Source: Desulfurella acetivorans A63
GTDB taxonomy: Bacteria; Campylobacterota_A; Desulfurellia; Desulfurellales; Desulfurellaceae
Length of the DNA stretch: 64,000 nt
Direction: 5' to 3'
Assembly: GCA_000517565.1 (NCBI GenBank)
Contig: CP007051.1
Location: 581,039-645,038 of the forward strand
The notes beneath the pieces were generated by a model that saw only the letters and a list, made by a program, of their open reading frames with translations, was not told the DNA's origin and did not search any database. Both the position numbers and the translations under genes were made by a program. Of the stretch, positions 47,489-56,548 are shown piece by piece. The stretch's first letter is position 1, and each line of letters begins with the position of its first letter.

Positions 47489-49170
47489 TTAACCTCCAAT
47501 GCCATTTCAAGTTTTTCTTTTAATTCTTCAACAAAAAATTGTCTTCCTGTGTACTTATTTATGAGCTTATCTACTTTTATGCCATATTCTTTCCAGATCA
47601 GGTTTGCAAATTGACCTGAAAAGTTTTGCTCAACAAAGATTAATTTCTGTGCTTTTTTAAGGTAATTTAAGCCATCATCATTTAAAGGGTACAACTGAGA
47701 ATAGCATAATAGTCCTGTATCATCTCTTTTTAATAATTCTAAGGCCTCTTTTGTATTTTCATACAATGAGCCATAACAAACAACTAAATTTTTAAATATT
47801 TGTGGTCCTATATACATCGGTTTTAATGATTCACTTTTTATACCATCTATTTTTCTCATTCTTTTTTCAAGCATGAGTTTAGACAACGTTTCATCTTCTG
47901 TAATATCTCCATACTCATCATGCTCGTTGCCATTTGCTACAATAATTCCATCGCCAAAACCTGGGATACCTCTTTTTGATATACCGTTTTGAGTTAATTC
48001 GTACCTTTTGTAATCTTGAGGTGTTTGAATGATATAGTTTTTGGGTTCCAAAAATTCTAATTGCGTTGAATCAATATTATACATCATGCTCATAAAATAT
48101 TGGTCAGTCAAAATATAGCTTACACATTGGTATTTATCAGCTATATCAAAAGCTTTTTGCGTTACAAAAAACGCATCTTCTATATTTCTAGGTGAAAATA
48201 TGGCTCTTGGAAAATCACCATGGGAGGAGTACAAAACTAAGTTGAGGTCGCTTTGAGATGTTCTTGTAGGAAGACCGGTTGCAGGCGATGGTCTTTGAGC
48301 TAAATGAACCACAAGTGGTGTTTCAGTCATACCAGCAAGACTTACGCCTTCTTCCATAAGAGCATAACCTCCCCCAGATGTTGTAACAAAAGCTCTAACT
48401 CCGCCAAACCATGCACCAATTGCAGCGTTAACTGCTGATATTTCATCTTCAAATTGTTCTACTACGATATCAAATTTATCCATTTGATGGGCTAAAAATA
48501 TTGCAACATCTGTAGATGGTGACATTGGATAAAAAGATAAAAACTTTGCATTTGAAGATAATGCTCCAAGTGATACAGCCTGTGAACCACTTAGTAAAGC
48601 ATATTTTTTTGGTGTTAGGTAATCAATTTGTGGTTTGATTTTGCTATATGAGCTATCTTTAAATAGATTATAGCCAGCATTGTATGCCTCAATGTTTTTT
48701 TGTGCAACATCAGGATCTTTAAAATGATTTTTAATTGCATTATGTGCAATGTCAGCATTAATCTTAAAAATTGATGATATAAACCCAAACGCAACAGTAT
48801 TGGCAAATATTGCGCTGCCAAGATTTTTAGCTATTTTTAAAAAATCAACTGTAAAAAATTGAGACTTATACTCATCTGTTATAAAATCTTCTTCTGAAAA
48901 AATTATTGTATCTTTTGATATTCTATTTTTTGAATGATCAAGTGCATTTTTTGTAAATAAGAATAAAAAATCGGCAAACTGCTTGTAACCTTTATTTTCT
49001 TTTGATGAAACCCTTATGGTGGTAGAGTTTACGCCACCTCTTACCCTCGACATATATTCTTTATCGGAAAACACAAAAAAATTTGCTTCTTTAAAGGCTT
49101 TTGAGACTAATGCTTCAACCGTTTCAACGCCTTGACCTGCTGCGGCTGTAAGGACAATAGTATAATCCAT
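47485..49170 (-). CDS. korA: 2-oxoacid:ferredoxin oxidoreductase, fused gamma-alpha subunit (KorA-like)
   Basis: Protein of 561 aa. Residues 1-~185 are the gamma domain (AAAGQGVETVEAL, SRVRGGVNSTTIRV). The rest is the alpha domain with GSQAVSLGAL, YPMSPSTDVAIFLA, EDEISAVNAAIGAWFGG and TSGGGYALMEEGVSLAGMTETP, a pattern favouring the 2-oxoglutarate type. It has no ferredoxin domain, so it needs an external one. Confidence 0.9.
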   Translation of the reverse strand: MDYTIVLTAAAGQGVETVEALVSKAFKEANFFVFSDKEYMSRVRGGVNSTTIRVSSKENKGYKQFADFLFLFTKNALDHSKNRISKDTIIFSEEDFITDEYKSQFFTVDFLKIAKNLGSAIFANTVAFGFISSIFKINADIAHNAIKNHFKDPDVAQKNIEAYNAGYNLFKDSSYSKIKPQIDYLTPKKYALLSGSQAVSLGALSSNAKFLSFYPMSPSTDVAIFLAHQMDKFDIVVEQFEDEISAVNAAIGAWFGGVRAFVTTSGGGYALMEEGVSLAGMTETPLVVHLAQRPSPATGLPTRTSQSDLNLVLYSSHGDFPRAIFSPRNIEDAFFVTQKAFDIADKYQCVSYILTDQYFMSMMYNIDSTQLEFLEPKNYIIQTPQDYKRYELTQNGISKRGIPGFGDGIIVANGNEHDEYGDITEDETLSKLMLEKRMRKIDGIKSESLKPMYIGPQIFKNLVVCYGSLYENTKEALELLKRDDTGLLCYSQLYPLNDDGLNYLKKAQKLIFVEQNFSGQFANLIWKEYGIKVDKLINKYTGRQFFVEELKEKLEMALEVK

Positions 49171-49172
49171 AT

Positions 49173-49667
49173 TTACTCCTTTCTTAGCTGTTCTTCGATA
49201 TGGCTAAACTCGGCTGATTCAACCCATTCCTGACCTTTCCTTATAAATTCCATTAAGTTTTCAAGGATAATTCTGTGTTTATCTTCTTCTTTTGAAATTA
49301 GCTGGAGTATGTTTTTTTCGTTTTCATTATCGGATTCAAGAGATTTTTGTTTGTAAAAATCTCTTGAATCTATTTCTATTTTTATTGCTTTGCTGTAGAC
49401 ATCTAATAAATTTTGTTCATCTGAAAAATCACTATTTTGATTTTTTAGTTTTTTAAATAAATTTGGCACATTGTCAAATGTTGAGGTAGGCAGGTATTCG
49501 TATACACCTTCTTTAAATTTTTCTATAATTTTATAATGTCTTGTCTCATCAGCTGCAAGCATTAAAAATAAAGACCTAATCTCCTCTTTTTTTGCTTTTA
49601 AAGCTTGTTCATTGTAATAGTTTTTGCCATCTTCTTCTAAAGCTAAAGCATAATCAATTGCGTTCAT
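49173..49667 (-). CDS. Rubrerythrin-type ferritin-like diiron protein
   Basis: Protein of 164 aa with two repeats, each with the diiron pattern E-x(n)-YY/FY then ExxH (EEDGKNYY/DETRHYKI and EIDSRDFY/EEDKHRII). No rubredoxin domain is attached. It likely reduces peroxide. It overlaps the peroxiredoxin gene by 14 nt and lies 2 nt from korA. Confidence 0.83.
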   Translation of the reverse strand: MNAIDYALALEEDGKNYYNEQALKAKKEEIRSLFLMLAADETRHYKIIEKFKEGVYEYLPTSTFDNVPNLFKKLKNQNSDFSDEQNLLDVYSKAIKIEIDSRDFYKQKSLESDNENEKNILQLISKEEDKHRIILENLMEFIRKGQEWVESAEFSHIEEQLRKE

Positions 49668-50124
49668 GATTTTCCTCCAAAAACTTGATAATCTCGTTTA
49701 TATCCGGTAATTCTTTGATTGGGTAAACTTTAGTAAAAATTACATTAAAATTTTCATCAAGCAGCATGTTTACTCTGCCTGAAAAGCCGTATTTTTCAAT
49801 AAAAACATCGAGTTTTTTTGAAACTTCTCCGTGGGGCCAAAAATCACACAAAAGTGGTGTCTTTTCTATATTTAGGCTTTTGGCCCAGGCTTTTTTAGAT
49901 GGTACTGTATCTATGCTAAGACCCAGACATACAGTATTTAATTGTTTGAAAATATCAAAATTTTCTTCTAAACTTTGCATTTGTTTTGCACACACATCTG
50001 TCCATGCAAGTGGGTGAAACGATAGTAATACTTTTTTGCCCTTATAAGAGTTTAAACTTATATCTTTAGAGTTCTGATCTTTTAATGTAAAATCCTCAAC
50101 TTTAGAACCAATTGCTAAAGCCAT
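49654..50124 (-). CDS. AhpC/TSA-family peroxiredoxin
   Basis: Thioredoxin-fold peroxidase of 156 aa. The peroxidatic Cys is in HPLAWTDVCAKQM (~38-50), with T-x2-C and Pro as in the family. No obvious resolving Cys, so 1-Cys or partner-resolved. Part of the aconitase/Kor operon. Confidence 0.9.
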   Translation of the reverse strand: MALAIGSKVEDFTLKDQNSKDISLNSYKGKKVLLSFHPLAWTDVCAKQMQSLEENFDIFKQLNTVCLGLSIDTVPSKKAWAKSLNIEKTPLLCDFWPHGEVSKKLDVFIEKYGFSGRVNMLLDENFNVIFTKVYPIKELPDINEIIKFLEENHERN

Positions 50125-50144
50125 AAAACCTCCTTTATTTTTAA

Positions 50145-50624
50145 TTATTCCTGACTCATTGGTATTTTAATCTTTATAATATGCCATATACCAACTGGTG
50201 TTTTTAAATTATTACCAAAGGTATCACCGGGTTTTTTATCGCCTTCAAAGTAGTAAAGTGGTTTATTGTCGTATGAAATTTGTAATTTACCATCAGGTCT
50301 TTTAAATACTTTAAAATCTTTAGATTTTAACATTCTTGGTATAAAAAGTTCTTTTTCATAAAAGATAGGCCATTTAGACAAACAAACTTCATTTTTACAT
50401 TTTATGTTGTTGTCAGTTTCATTTTCTAAATAATATAGAGTCATACCGGTTGGACCTGCTAAATATGTGCCAATTTCTGGTTTTTTGGCTACATTTACAG
50501 TAAAAGTTGTTACAATTGAACAATCTCCTTCAACTTTTAGTCCAGAAAAATTAGCCGCAAATGCATTATTTAGACCTAAAAATGTAAAAAAACCAATACC
50601 TGCAATAAAATACTTGAGTTTCAT
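50145..50624 (-). CDS. Exported protein with PF03640-type secreted repeats
   Basis: Protein of 159 aa with a signal peptide (cut near AFAA ~24) followed by two copies of the G-x-TLYYL/PLYYFEGD module. The first is GMTLYYLEN with C-x-NEVCLSKWP, the second is KPLYYFEGDKKPGDTFGNN with GIWHII at the end. The family's function is unknown; it is often near redox or stress genes. Confidence 0.8.
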   Translation of the reverse strand: MKLKYFIAGIGFFTFLGLNNAFAANFSGLKVEGDCSIVTTFTVNVAKKPEIGTYLAGPTGMTLYYLENETDNNIKCKNEVCLSKWPIFYEKELFIPRMLKSKDFKVFKRPDGKLQISYDNKPLYYFEGDKKPGDTFGNNLKTPVGIWHIIKIKIPMSQE

Positions 50625-50642
50625 AAAAAATACCTCCTTAGA

Positions 50643-50876
50643 TTATTTTGAATTTTTTATTTTTATTATGTTTTCTTCTATATCTTTTAGTATCTTTCTT
50701 AAAGAAGCTTCGTGTCCTTTTTCCTGTTCAGCAAGAGATAAAAAAAGCTGGATAGATTCTTGAGTTTTAAATTTTTTTGATGCATTCAGGTAAAAATCTC
50801 TTGCACTGATTTCTTTCGGGATTGCTATTAGAATAATTTGTTTCATTTCTTCTAACTCTTCAAGCGTGTAATCCAT
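50643..50876 (-). CDS. Half-length ferritin-like protein
   Basis: Protein of 77 aa from ATG 50876 (AAGGAGG 8 nt upstream). It has two helices with the iron-ligand pattern E-I-x2-RDFY (first helix) and E-x2-GH (second, LAEQEKGHEASL). This is only half a four-helix bundle, so it must dimerise. Half-size ferritins of the encapsulated-ferritin type share this plan, but no encapsulin gene is in the window. Confidence 0.7.
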   Translation of the reverse strand: MDYTLEELEEMKQIILIAIPKEISARDFYLNASKKFKTQESIQLFLSLAEQEKGHEASLRKILKDIEENIIKIKNSK

Positions 50877-50899
50877 AAAATATCCTCCTTCTATTAAGT

Positions 50900-51577
50900 T
50901 TAAGCCCAAGTAATCTTTCCGCCTTCATACGCTATAAAAAGTACGATAGGTAAATTTGCAAAAATAAGGACATTATATATGATAAATGCAAGGCTATTTG
51001 TGCTTGAAATGTCTGGATTTGTAACCCTGATAACTATGCCTGTAATACCTATTAAAACTAATATAATAGAAAATGTTATCTTATTTTTAAAAATTTTTGT
51101 TGTTTGCTTATCATAGTTTATCCACCAGCTTAAGAAACCAGCTGATATTGCAGGTATAGCCATAATAGTAGCAACAAAGAAAGCATAAATAGCACTTAAT
51201 TCAAAGCTTGAAAGTGAAGTTAAAAGAAAAAGTAACTGCATAAGCGCAGCAAAGAAGAATAAACCCAAAGGATAGTGGATTAGAACTGGGTGCGGATGAA
51301 ATTTCTGATAAAATTTTATCAGTGTTTCTTTTGAACTTTGTGTTTTTGATTCATCAATTTCAAGCGTATCTACTACTTCAAATGATTTTAAAACTTCATC
51401 AGTATGTGGAGCTAAAGCCAAAAAATCTGTTAAATCTTCTCCAGCCCTATGACGAGCCATATGAACTCCGTTTTGCCATCTTTTAGAATTTGTTACATCA
51501 TAAACCTTACCTTTGTAGGCAACGTAAGCTTTTTCTCCATTTTGACCATTATGTTTTGAGAGTTCTTCCAATTTCAT
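50900..51577 (-). CDS. Cytochrome b5-domain/DUF2231 membrane protein
   Basis: Protein of 225 aa. The N-terminal haem-binding cytochrome-b5-like domain (1-~78) has WQNGVHMARHRAGEDLT and LAPHTDEVLKSF with the His ligands. It is followed by a DUF2231 module with about four membrane helices (FHPHPVLIHYPLGLFFF onward). It may pass electrons at the membrane. Its ATG overlaps the acnA stop by one base (TAATG). Confidence 0.82.
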   Translation of the reverse strand: MKLEELSKHNGQNGEKAYVAYKGKVYDVTNSKRWQNGVHMARHRAGEDLTDFLALAPHTDEVLKSFEVVDTLEIDESKTQSSKETLIKFYQKFHPHPVLIHYPLGLFFFAALMQLLFLLTSLSSFELSAIYAFFVATIMAIPAISAGFLSWWINYDKQTTKIFKNKITFSIILVLIGITGIVIRVTNPDISSTNSLAFIIYNVLIFANLPIVLFIAYEGGKITWA

Positions 51578-54330
51578 TAGTTCCCCCTTGCCTGTGTTTG
51601 TTTAAGTAATTTTCTTAAAACAAAACTTAAAATACCGTCATTTTTGTAATATTCAATTTCTTTTTGCGTATCTAATCTGGCAATAACATCAAATTCAATC
51701 TTTTGTTTATCAGATTTTATTGCTGTAATATGTAATAATTTATTTGGATTAAGATCTTCGAGTCCTTTTATAAAAAAAATTTCGCTCCCATCAAGGTTTA
51801 ATGTTGCATAATCTTGATTTTCATTAAATTGCAAAGGTAATATGCCCATATCGATAAGGTTACTTCGGTGAATTCTCTCAAAAGATTTTGCAAGAATTGC
51901 TTTAACTCCAAGTAATTTTGGACCCTTTGCAGCCCAATCGCGAGATGATCCGCTTCCATATTCTTTTCCAGCAATAACAATTAAAGGAATTCCTTCTTGT
52001 TGATATTTTACCGATGCATCGTATATGAACTCAATGTTTTTTTGATCAAACTTAAGTGTGTAAGCCCCTTCTTTTGGTTTAACCAAAAGATTTTTTAACC
52101 TTACATTTCCAAATGTGCCTCTTGTTAATACCTCGTGATTACCCCTCCTTGATCCATATGTATTAAAATCTTTTTCTTCTACACCGTTATGAATTAAATA
52201 GTTATCTGCAGGGTAATCTTTTGGTATTTTTCCAGCTGGAGAGATATGATCTGTAGTAATAGAATCTCCAAATAACGCAAGTACTCGTGCGTTATTTATT
52301 TCTGAAATCGGGTTAATATCGATTTTAAAATTATCAAAATAAGGGGCTTTTTTTATATAAGTAGAATTATTTTGCCATTTATATAAATCAGTAGCTTCAA
52401 CTTTTAAATTATCCCAGATTTTATCATTAAAAATCGTGGCATACTTATCTTCAAATAGATCTTTTTTGAGATATTTACTAATATAGTCATTAATTTCATA
52501 ACTGGAAGGCCACAAATCTTTTAAAAAAACATTATTGCCATTTACATCTTTTCCTAAAGGTTCAGTTGTCATATCAATATCAATGTTTCCAGATAAAGCA
52601 AAAGCAACAACAAGCATAGGTGAAGCAAGGTAATTTACTTTTACGCTATTATTTATGCGCGCTTCAAAATTTCTATTGCCTGATAATACGCTTGCCACTA
52701 TTAAATTTTCTTTTTTAACAACTTCTTCTATTACAGGGTGAAGTGGACCGGAATTTCCAATGCAAGTTGTGCATCCATGACCTACAACATGAAACCTCAA
52801 AGCTTCTAAATATGGCAAAAGATTTGCTTTCTTTAGATATTCATCTACTACCCAGGATCCAGGAGCCAATGATGTTTTTATGTATGGTTTAACACTTAAT
52901 CCTAACTCTACAGCTTTTTTAGCCAAAAGACCCGCTCCAATCATTACATATGGGTTTGATGTATTGGTACAAGAAGTAATGGCTGCTATTGCTATACTAC
53001 CATCTGATAGTAAAAACTCTTCATTTTCAAATTCTATTTTAACAAACTTTTTTTTGTTATATACCTTTACTTCACCTAATTTCATATTTTTTAGTAGTTC
53101 GTCTATTGAAGTTTCGTTTTTTAAAGTATTTTCTTTACTTTGCATATTTTTATTTAATAATTCATTAAAATTACGCTTTAGATCCTTTAAAATTATTTTA
53201 TCCTGCGGTCTAGATGGGCCTGCGAGGGAAGGTTTAACGCTAGATAAATCAAAATCAATGATTTTAGAATATTCTGGTTCATATGAACTATCATAAAATA
53301 CACCTTGATGTTTTGCATAAGCTTCAATCAAATCAATTAAATGTGACCTGTTTGTTAGCTCCAGGTATTCTAAAGTTTGATTATCTATTGGAAAAAAACC
53401 TACCGTGGAGCCATACTCTGGCGACATATTGGATATTGTAGCTCTATCTGGAACGCTCAAATGGTTTAAAGCAGGACCAAAATACTCAACAAAGCTATCT
53501 ACCACATTATTCTTTCTGAGTTCATTTGTTATGCTTAAAGCTAAATCCGTTGGTGTTGAGCCTTCTTTTAGTTTTCCTTTTAATCTAACTCCAATAACAT
53601 TTGGTATTTTCATGTAGTATGGTTCACCTAAAATTACCGCTTCTGCTTCTATACCTCCAACGCCAAAGCCAAATATACTTAAACCATTTATCATTGTAGT
53701 ATGTGAATCTGTACCAATTAATGTATCAAAAAAAGCCATTTTTTCATTGTTTATTTTTTTTGTTTTTACAACTTCACCTAAATATTCAAGATTAACCTGG
53801 TGCACGATACCAGCATTTGGTGGGAACGCTCTAAAATTTTTTAATGAAAGACTTGCCCATTTAATCAATTCGTAGCGCTCCATGTTTCTTTTGTACTCTT
53901 TTGCAAGATTATAATCCATCGCTTTAATTGTTCCATATTGATCTACCTGAATTGAGTGGTCGATAATTAAATCAACTGGTACTGATAAATCAACTTTCTT
54001 TGGATCACCGCCAAGAAAAGCATAAGCATCTTTAAGTGTTGCAATATCTACAATAGCCGGTACACCAGTAAAATCTTGCATGACAACTCTTTCTGGGAAA
54101 AAAGTTATTGCTTTTGATTTATCTGTTTTATCAAAGTTAATTAGGTTTAAAATGTCGTATTTGTTTATATATACATCATCTTTATGTCTAAGCATATTTT
54201 CAAGTAAAATTTTAATGCAAAATGGCATTCGTTCTATTTGTTGGTATGTTTTAGCTATAACTTTTAGACTATGTATAAGGTAATTCTCATTTTTTATTTT
54301 TAAAATCGTTTTTGCATCTAAATCAACCAT
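51577..54330 (-). CDS. acnA: Aconitate hydratase AcnA
   Basis: 4Fe-4S dehydratase of 917 aa, AcnA/IRP1 type. Cluster cysteines are in AITSCTNTSN and HGCTTCIGNSG. DSHTTMINGL and the C-terminal GSSRDWAAKGPKLLGVKAI (residues near the end) are all present. It interconverts citrate and isocitrate, used here with KorAB in the oxidative or reversed TCA cycle. Length is standard. Confidence 0.98.
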   Translation of the reverse strand: MVDLDAKTILKIKNENYLIHSLKVIAKTYQQIERMPFCIKILLENMLRHKDDVYINKYDILNLINFDKTDKSKAITFFPERVVMQDFTGVPAIVDIATLKDAYAFLGGDPKKVDLSVPVDLIIDHSIQVDQYGTIKAMDYNLAKEYKRNMERYELIKWASLSLKNFRAFPPNAGIVHQVNLEYLGEVVKTKKINNEKMAFFDTLIGTDSHTTMINGLSIFGFGVGGIEAEAVILGEPYYMKIPNVIGVRLKGKLKEGSTPTDLALSITNELRKNNVVDSFVEYFGPALNHLSVPDRATISNMSPEYGSTVGFFPIDNQTLEYLELTNRSHLIDLIEAYAKHQGVFYDSSYEPEYSKIIDFDLSSVKPSLAGPSRPQDKIILKDLKRNFNELLNKNMQSKENTLKNETSIDELLKNMKLGEVKVYNKKKFVKIEFENEEFLLSDGSIAIAAITSCTNTSNPYVMIGAGLLAKKAVELGLSVKPYIKTSLAPGSWVVDEYLKKANLLPYLEALRFHVVGHGCTTCIGNSGPLHPVIEEVVKKENLIVASVLSGNRNFEARINNSVKVNYLASPMLVVAFALSGNIDIDMTTEPLGKDVNGNNVFLKDLWPSSYEINDYISKYLKKDLFEDKYATIFNDKIWDNLKVEATDLYKWQNNSTYIKKAPYFDNFKIDINPISEINNARVLALFGDSITTDHISPAGKIPKDYPADNYLIHNGVEEKDFNTYGSRRGNHEVLTRGTFGNVRLKNLLVKPKEGAYTLKFDQKNIEFIYDASVKYQQEGIPLIVIAGKEYGSGSSRDWAAKGPKLLGVKAILAKSFERIHRSNLIDMGILPLQFNENQDYATLNLDGSEIFFIKGLEDLNPNKLLHITAIKSDKQKIEFDVIARLDTQKEIEYYKNDGILSFVLRKLLKQTQARGN

Positions 54331-54346
54331 TTTCCCCCCAGTTTAT

Positions 54347-54910
54347 TTAATCTTTTAAGCAATAAGTATTTAAGCAGGCAAATTCTTCAAAAGCTTTTCT
54401 TGGCGGTCTTTGAAGTTCATCCTGTTTTTGTTTTTCACTTAAAAGTGGGTCTATTTCTTTATTATGTTTGCCAAATATTATTAAAGCAATAATTTGCAAA
54501 TCTTGTGGACTATTAATTACATTTCTTACTTTTAACGGATCATAACCTGCAATTGGGTGTGCAACATAGCCAAGCTCTTGAGCTTTAAGCATCAAAAAAG
54601 CAACGCTCATTCCAGTATCAAACAAAAAATACTTTCTATCGCCCAGGATACAATCATCAGTTTCTTTTGATAATACTGCTATTATCATTGAAGCATTATA
54701 TGCCCACTCATTGCCTTTAGATAAAGACTGCTTTAAATTGCTCAAATAGGGTTCATCGTAGACAAAGACAAATCTTTGTGGCTGTTTGTTAAAACACGAT
54801 GGAGCCAAAGAAGCAGCACCAGCCAAATCTTTTATAAGTTCTTGAGATATTTCTACCTTTAATAAAGACCTAAAAGAGCGTCTTTTTTCAATTGCCTCAG
54901 CTACATTCAT
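54347..54910 (-). CDS. Nitroreductase-family FMN oxidoreductase
   Basis: Protein of 187 aa. N-terminal EAIEKRRSFRSL binds FMN, APSCFNKQPQRFVFV is the family second motif, and DTGMSVAFLMLKAQELGY is typical. Substrate unknown. It lies 16 nt upstream of acnA. Confidence 0.87.
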   Translation of the reverse strand: MNVAEAIEKRRSFRSLLKVEISQELIKDLAGAASLAPSCFNKQPQRFVFVYDEPYLSNLKQSLSKGNEWAYNASMIIAVLSKETDDCILGDRKYFLFDTGMSVAFLMLKAQELGYVAHPIAGYDPLKVRNVINSPQDLQIIALIIFGKHNKEIDPLLSEKQKQDELQRPPRKAFEEFACLNTYCLKD

Positions 54911-54922
54911 TTTGAACCCCCT

Positions 54923-55228
54923 TTATTCTCTTAATTTTTTAATTTTAGATTTACTATAGTTAGACTTTGTAGCATTATTTTCAAAATTTATAATTTTATC
55001 AATTGCTAACAAAAAAAGGCCAAATCTATACTCGCCTACCTTGTTTTTGTCGTAGTTTTGCATAAAAAAAGCATTTTCATCTTCTTCTTCGAAAATCTTC
55101 ATTTGATGAAATATTTCTATTTGAGCTTTTAATGGCAAATTGCAGAAATAATCCAATTTCTCTTTAAATTGATTGTTTGGTATTTTAGTTATTTGTTCTA
55201 TAAATCCGATATCAAAATTTAGTTTCAT
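54923..55228 (-). CDS. Hypothetical protein, first gene of the aconitase/Kor operon
   Basis: Protein of 101 aa, soluble and mainly helical, with acidic and basic stretches and a Lys/Arg-rich end. No family recognised and no membrane segment. 12 nt upstream of the nitroreductase gene; it is preceded by the palindrome-bearing promoter. Confidence 0.6.
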   Translation of the reverse strand: MKLNFDIGFIEQITKIPNNQFKEKLDYFCNLPLKAQIEIFHQMKIFEEEDENAFFMQNYDKNKVGEYRFGLFLLAIDKIINFENNATKSNYSKSKIKKLRE

Positions 55229-55295
55229 TTTTAAATTTGTAAAAATAACAACCCAGCATACTTTTTTTTAACAAATACAACAATTCTGTTTTTTG

Positions 55296-55314
55296 CTTTT
55301 AGAGATTCTAAAAG
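55296..55314. promoter_or_regulatory. Palindromic candidate operator
   Basis: Perfect 8-bp inverted repeat CTTTTAGA/TCTAAAAG with a 3-nt centre. It begins 1 nt after the predicted -10 and so covers the transcription start of the aconitase/Kor operon. Too short a loop and no U-tract for a terminator; a repressor site is the simplest reading. Confidence 0.55.
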
Positions 55315-55315
55315 T

Positions 55316-55343
55316 AAAATAATTCTCTTTTAAATATTGTCAA
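55316..55343 (-). promoter_or_regulatory. Promoter of the aconitase/Kor/oxidative-defence operon
   Basis: -35 TTGACA at 55343-55338, 16-bp spacer, -10 TATTTT at 55321-55316. It leaves a leader of ~80 nt before the first gene. Confidence 0.55.
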
Positions 55344-55366
55344 TGATTGTTTATAATTTTATTTAG

Positions 55367-56548
55367 CTATTTAATTACTTTAACTAAATTTGAGTAGATT
55401 TCAAAATATTCTTGTGTTATTTTTTGCCATGAATAATTTTTTCTTATAAATTCATCGGCTTTAAAGTGATTTCTTTCGTCTATCAAGGATTGTTTTATAG
55501 CTTTATAAATTGATTGCAAATCGTAGCTATTGCAAAAATATGCATAATTTTTAAAATACTCAAGTGTACTATCGCAAGCGCCTATAACTAGATTTGCACC
55601 AAACAAACCAGCTTCTAAGCTTGCAAGTCCAGGTGTTTCAAGCCAGCTTACAAGTGCGTGTGTATGTGCAGCCTTGTAAGCGCCAGAAATTTCTCTTTGA
55701 TCAAGTGTTGCATTTATGTGTATTACTTTGTCTGGTTTTATGTATTCAAGACATTTTTTGTAGTACTCTTTGTGTGTTGGATAAACTTTTCCAATTAAAA
55801 CTATTTTGATATTCCAATCATCAGCCGTAGCTTTAAGAAGATTTAGTATGTTTTTTCTTTCATCAATACGAGCCACGCACAAAACAAACTTCTCAAAATT
55901 GATTTTGTATTTTTGTTTAAACTCTGATGCACTCATTGAGTTAAACAAAAGATTTTCATCAACGCCGTTTTTTATAACTCTAATTTTGGATTCATCTTCA
56001 ACGAAGTTTTTGAGGTAGTTTTTTTCTGCAATAGAGTTTGGCAATATAAAATCGCACGCATTTAGTGTTTCTTTAAATAATTTATCAAAGTTGTGTAGGT
56101 TTTCTTTTAAAAATGTCTTATAGGATAGACCATTTGTTACTCTTTTAATATCTTTTGCTAAGTTGAAAATGTTTTTTGGTAGTATTTTTTTTATTAATTT
56201 GTAGTAGATTGACCTGCCCATTTTTTCAAGCTCTGAAAAGTCCGCGTAAATGGGTGATATTACAATTTTCTTATTGTGTTTTTTGGCTAGTTTTACAAAA
56301 AAAGCAGTTTCGCTTAAGCGCTGTATATTAAATATATGGACAATATCGAATTTGTCTATGATTTTTTCTATAATGTTTGGGTCCGTTTGTATTGAGCTTT
56401 CAATTTCATCTTTTAAGTTATTTATTATAGCAAGCATTTGTATAGTATCGCCACCTAAATTTTCTAAATAATCTTTTCTGTTTATAAATAAAATCTTTAG
56501 TTTTTGGCTATCTTTTGTAAAAATTTGATTATTCTGCAACTTGAACAC
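55367..56548 (-). CDS. Glycosyltransferase family 1 (GT4-like)
   Basis: Protein of 393 aa with two Rossmann lobes. The N-terminal lobe begins KILFINRKDYLENLGGDT. The C-terminal lobe carries FVLCVARIDERKNI, and E-x7-E is seen as ETPGLASLEAGLFGA. Likely adds a sugar to a surface polymer. GTG start at 56548 overlaps the glycerophosphotransferase gene by 52 nt, so a later start is possible. Confidence 0.87.
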   Translation of the reverse strand: MFKLQNNQIFTKDSQKLKILFINRKDYLENLGGDTIQMLAIINNLKDEIESSIQTDPNIIEKIIDKFDIVHIFNIQRLSETAFFVKLAKKHNKKIVISPIYADFSELEKMGRSIYYKLIKKILPKNIFNLAKDIKRVTNGLSYKTFLKENLHNFDKLFKETLNACDFILPNSIAEKNYLKNFVEDESKIRVIKNGVDENLLFNSMSASEFKQKYKINFEKFVLCVARIDERKNILNLLKATADDWNIKIVLIGKVYPTHKEYYKKCLEYIKPDKVIHINATLDQREISGAYKAAHTHALVSWLETPGLASLEAGLFGANLVIGACDSTLEYFKNYAYFCNSYDLQSIYKAIKQSLIDERNHFKADEFIRKNYSWQKITQEYFEIYSNLVKVIK

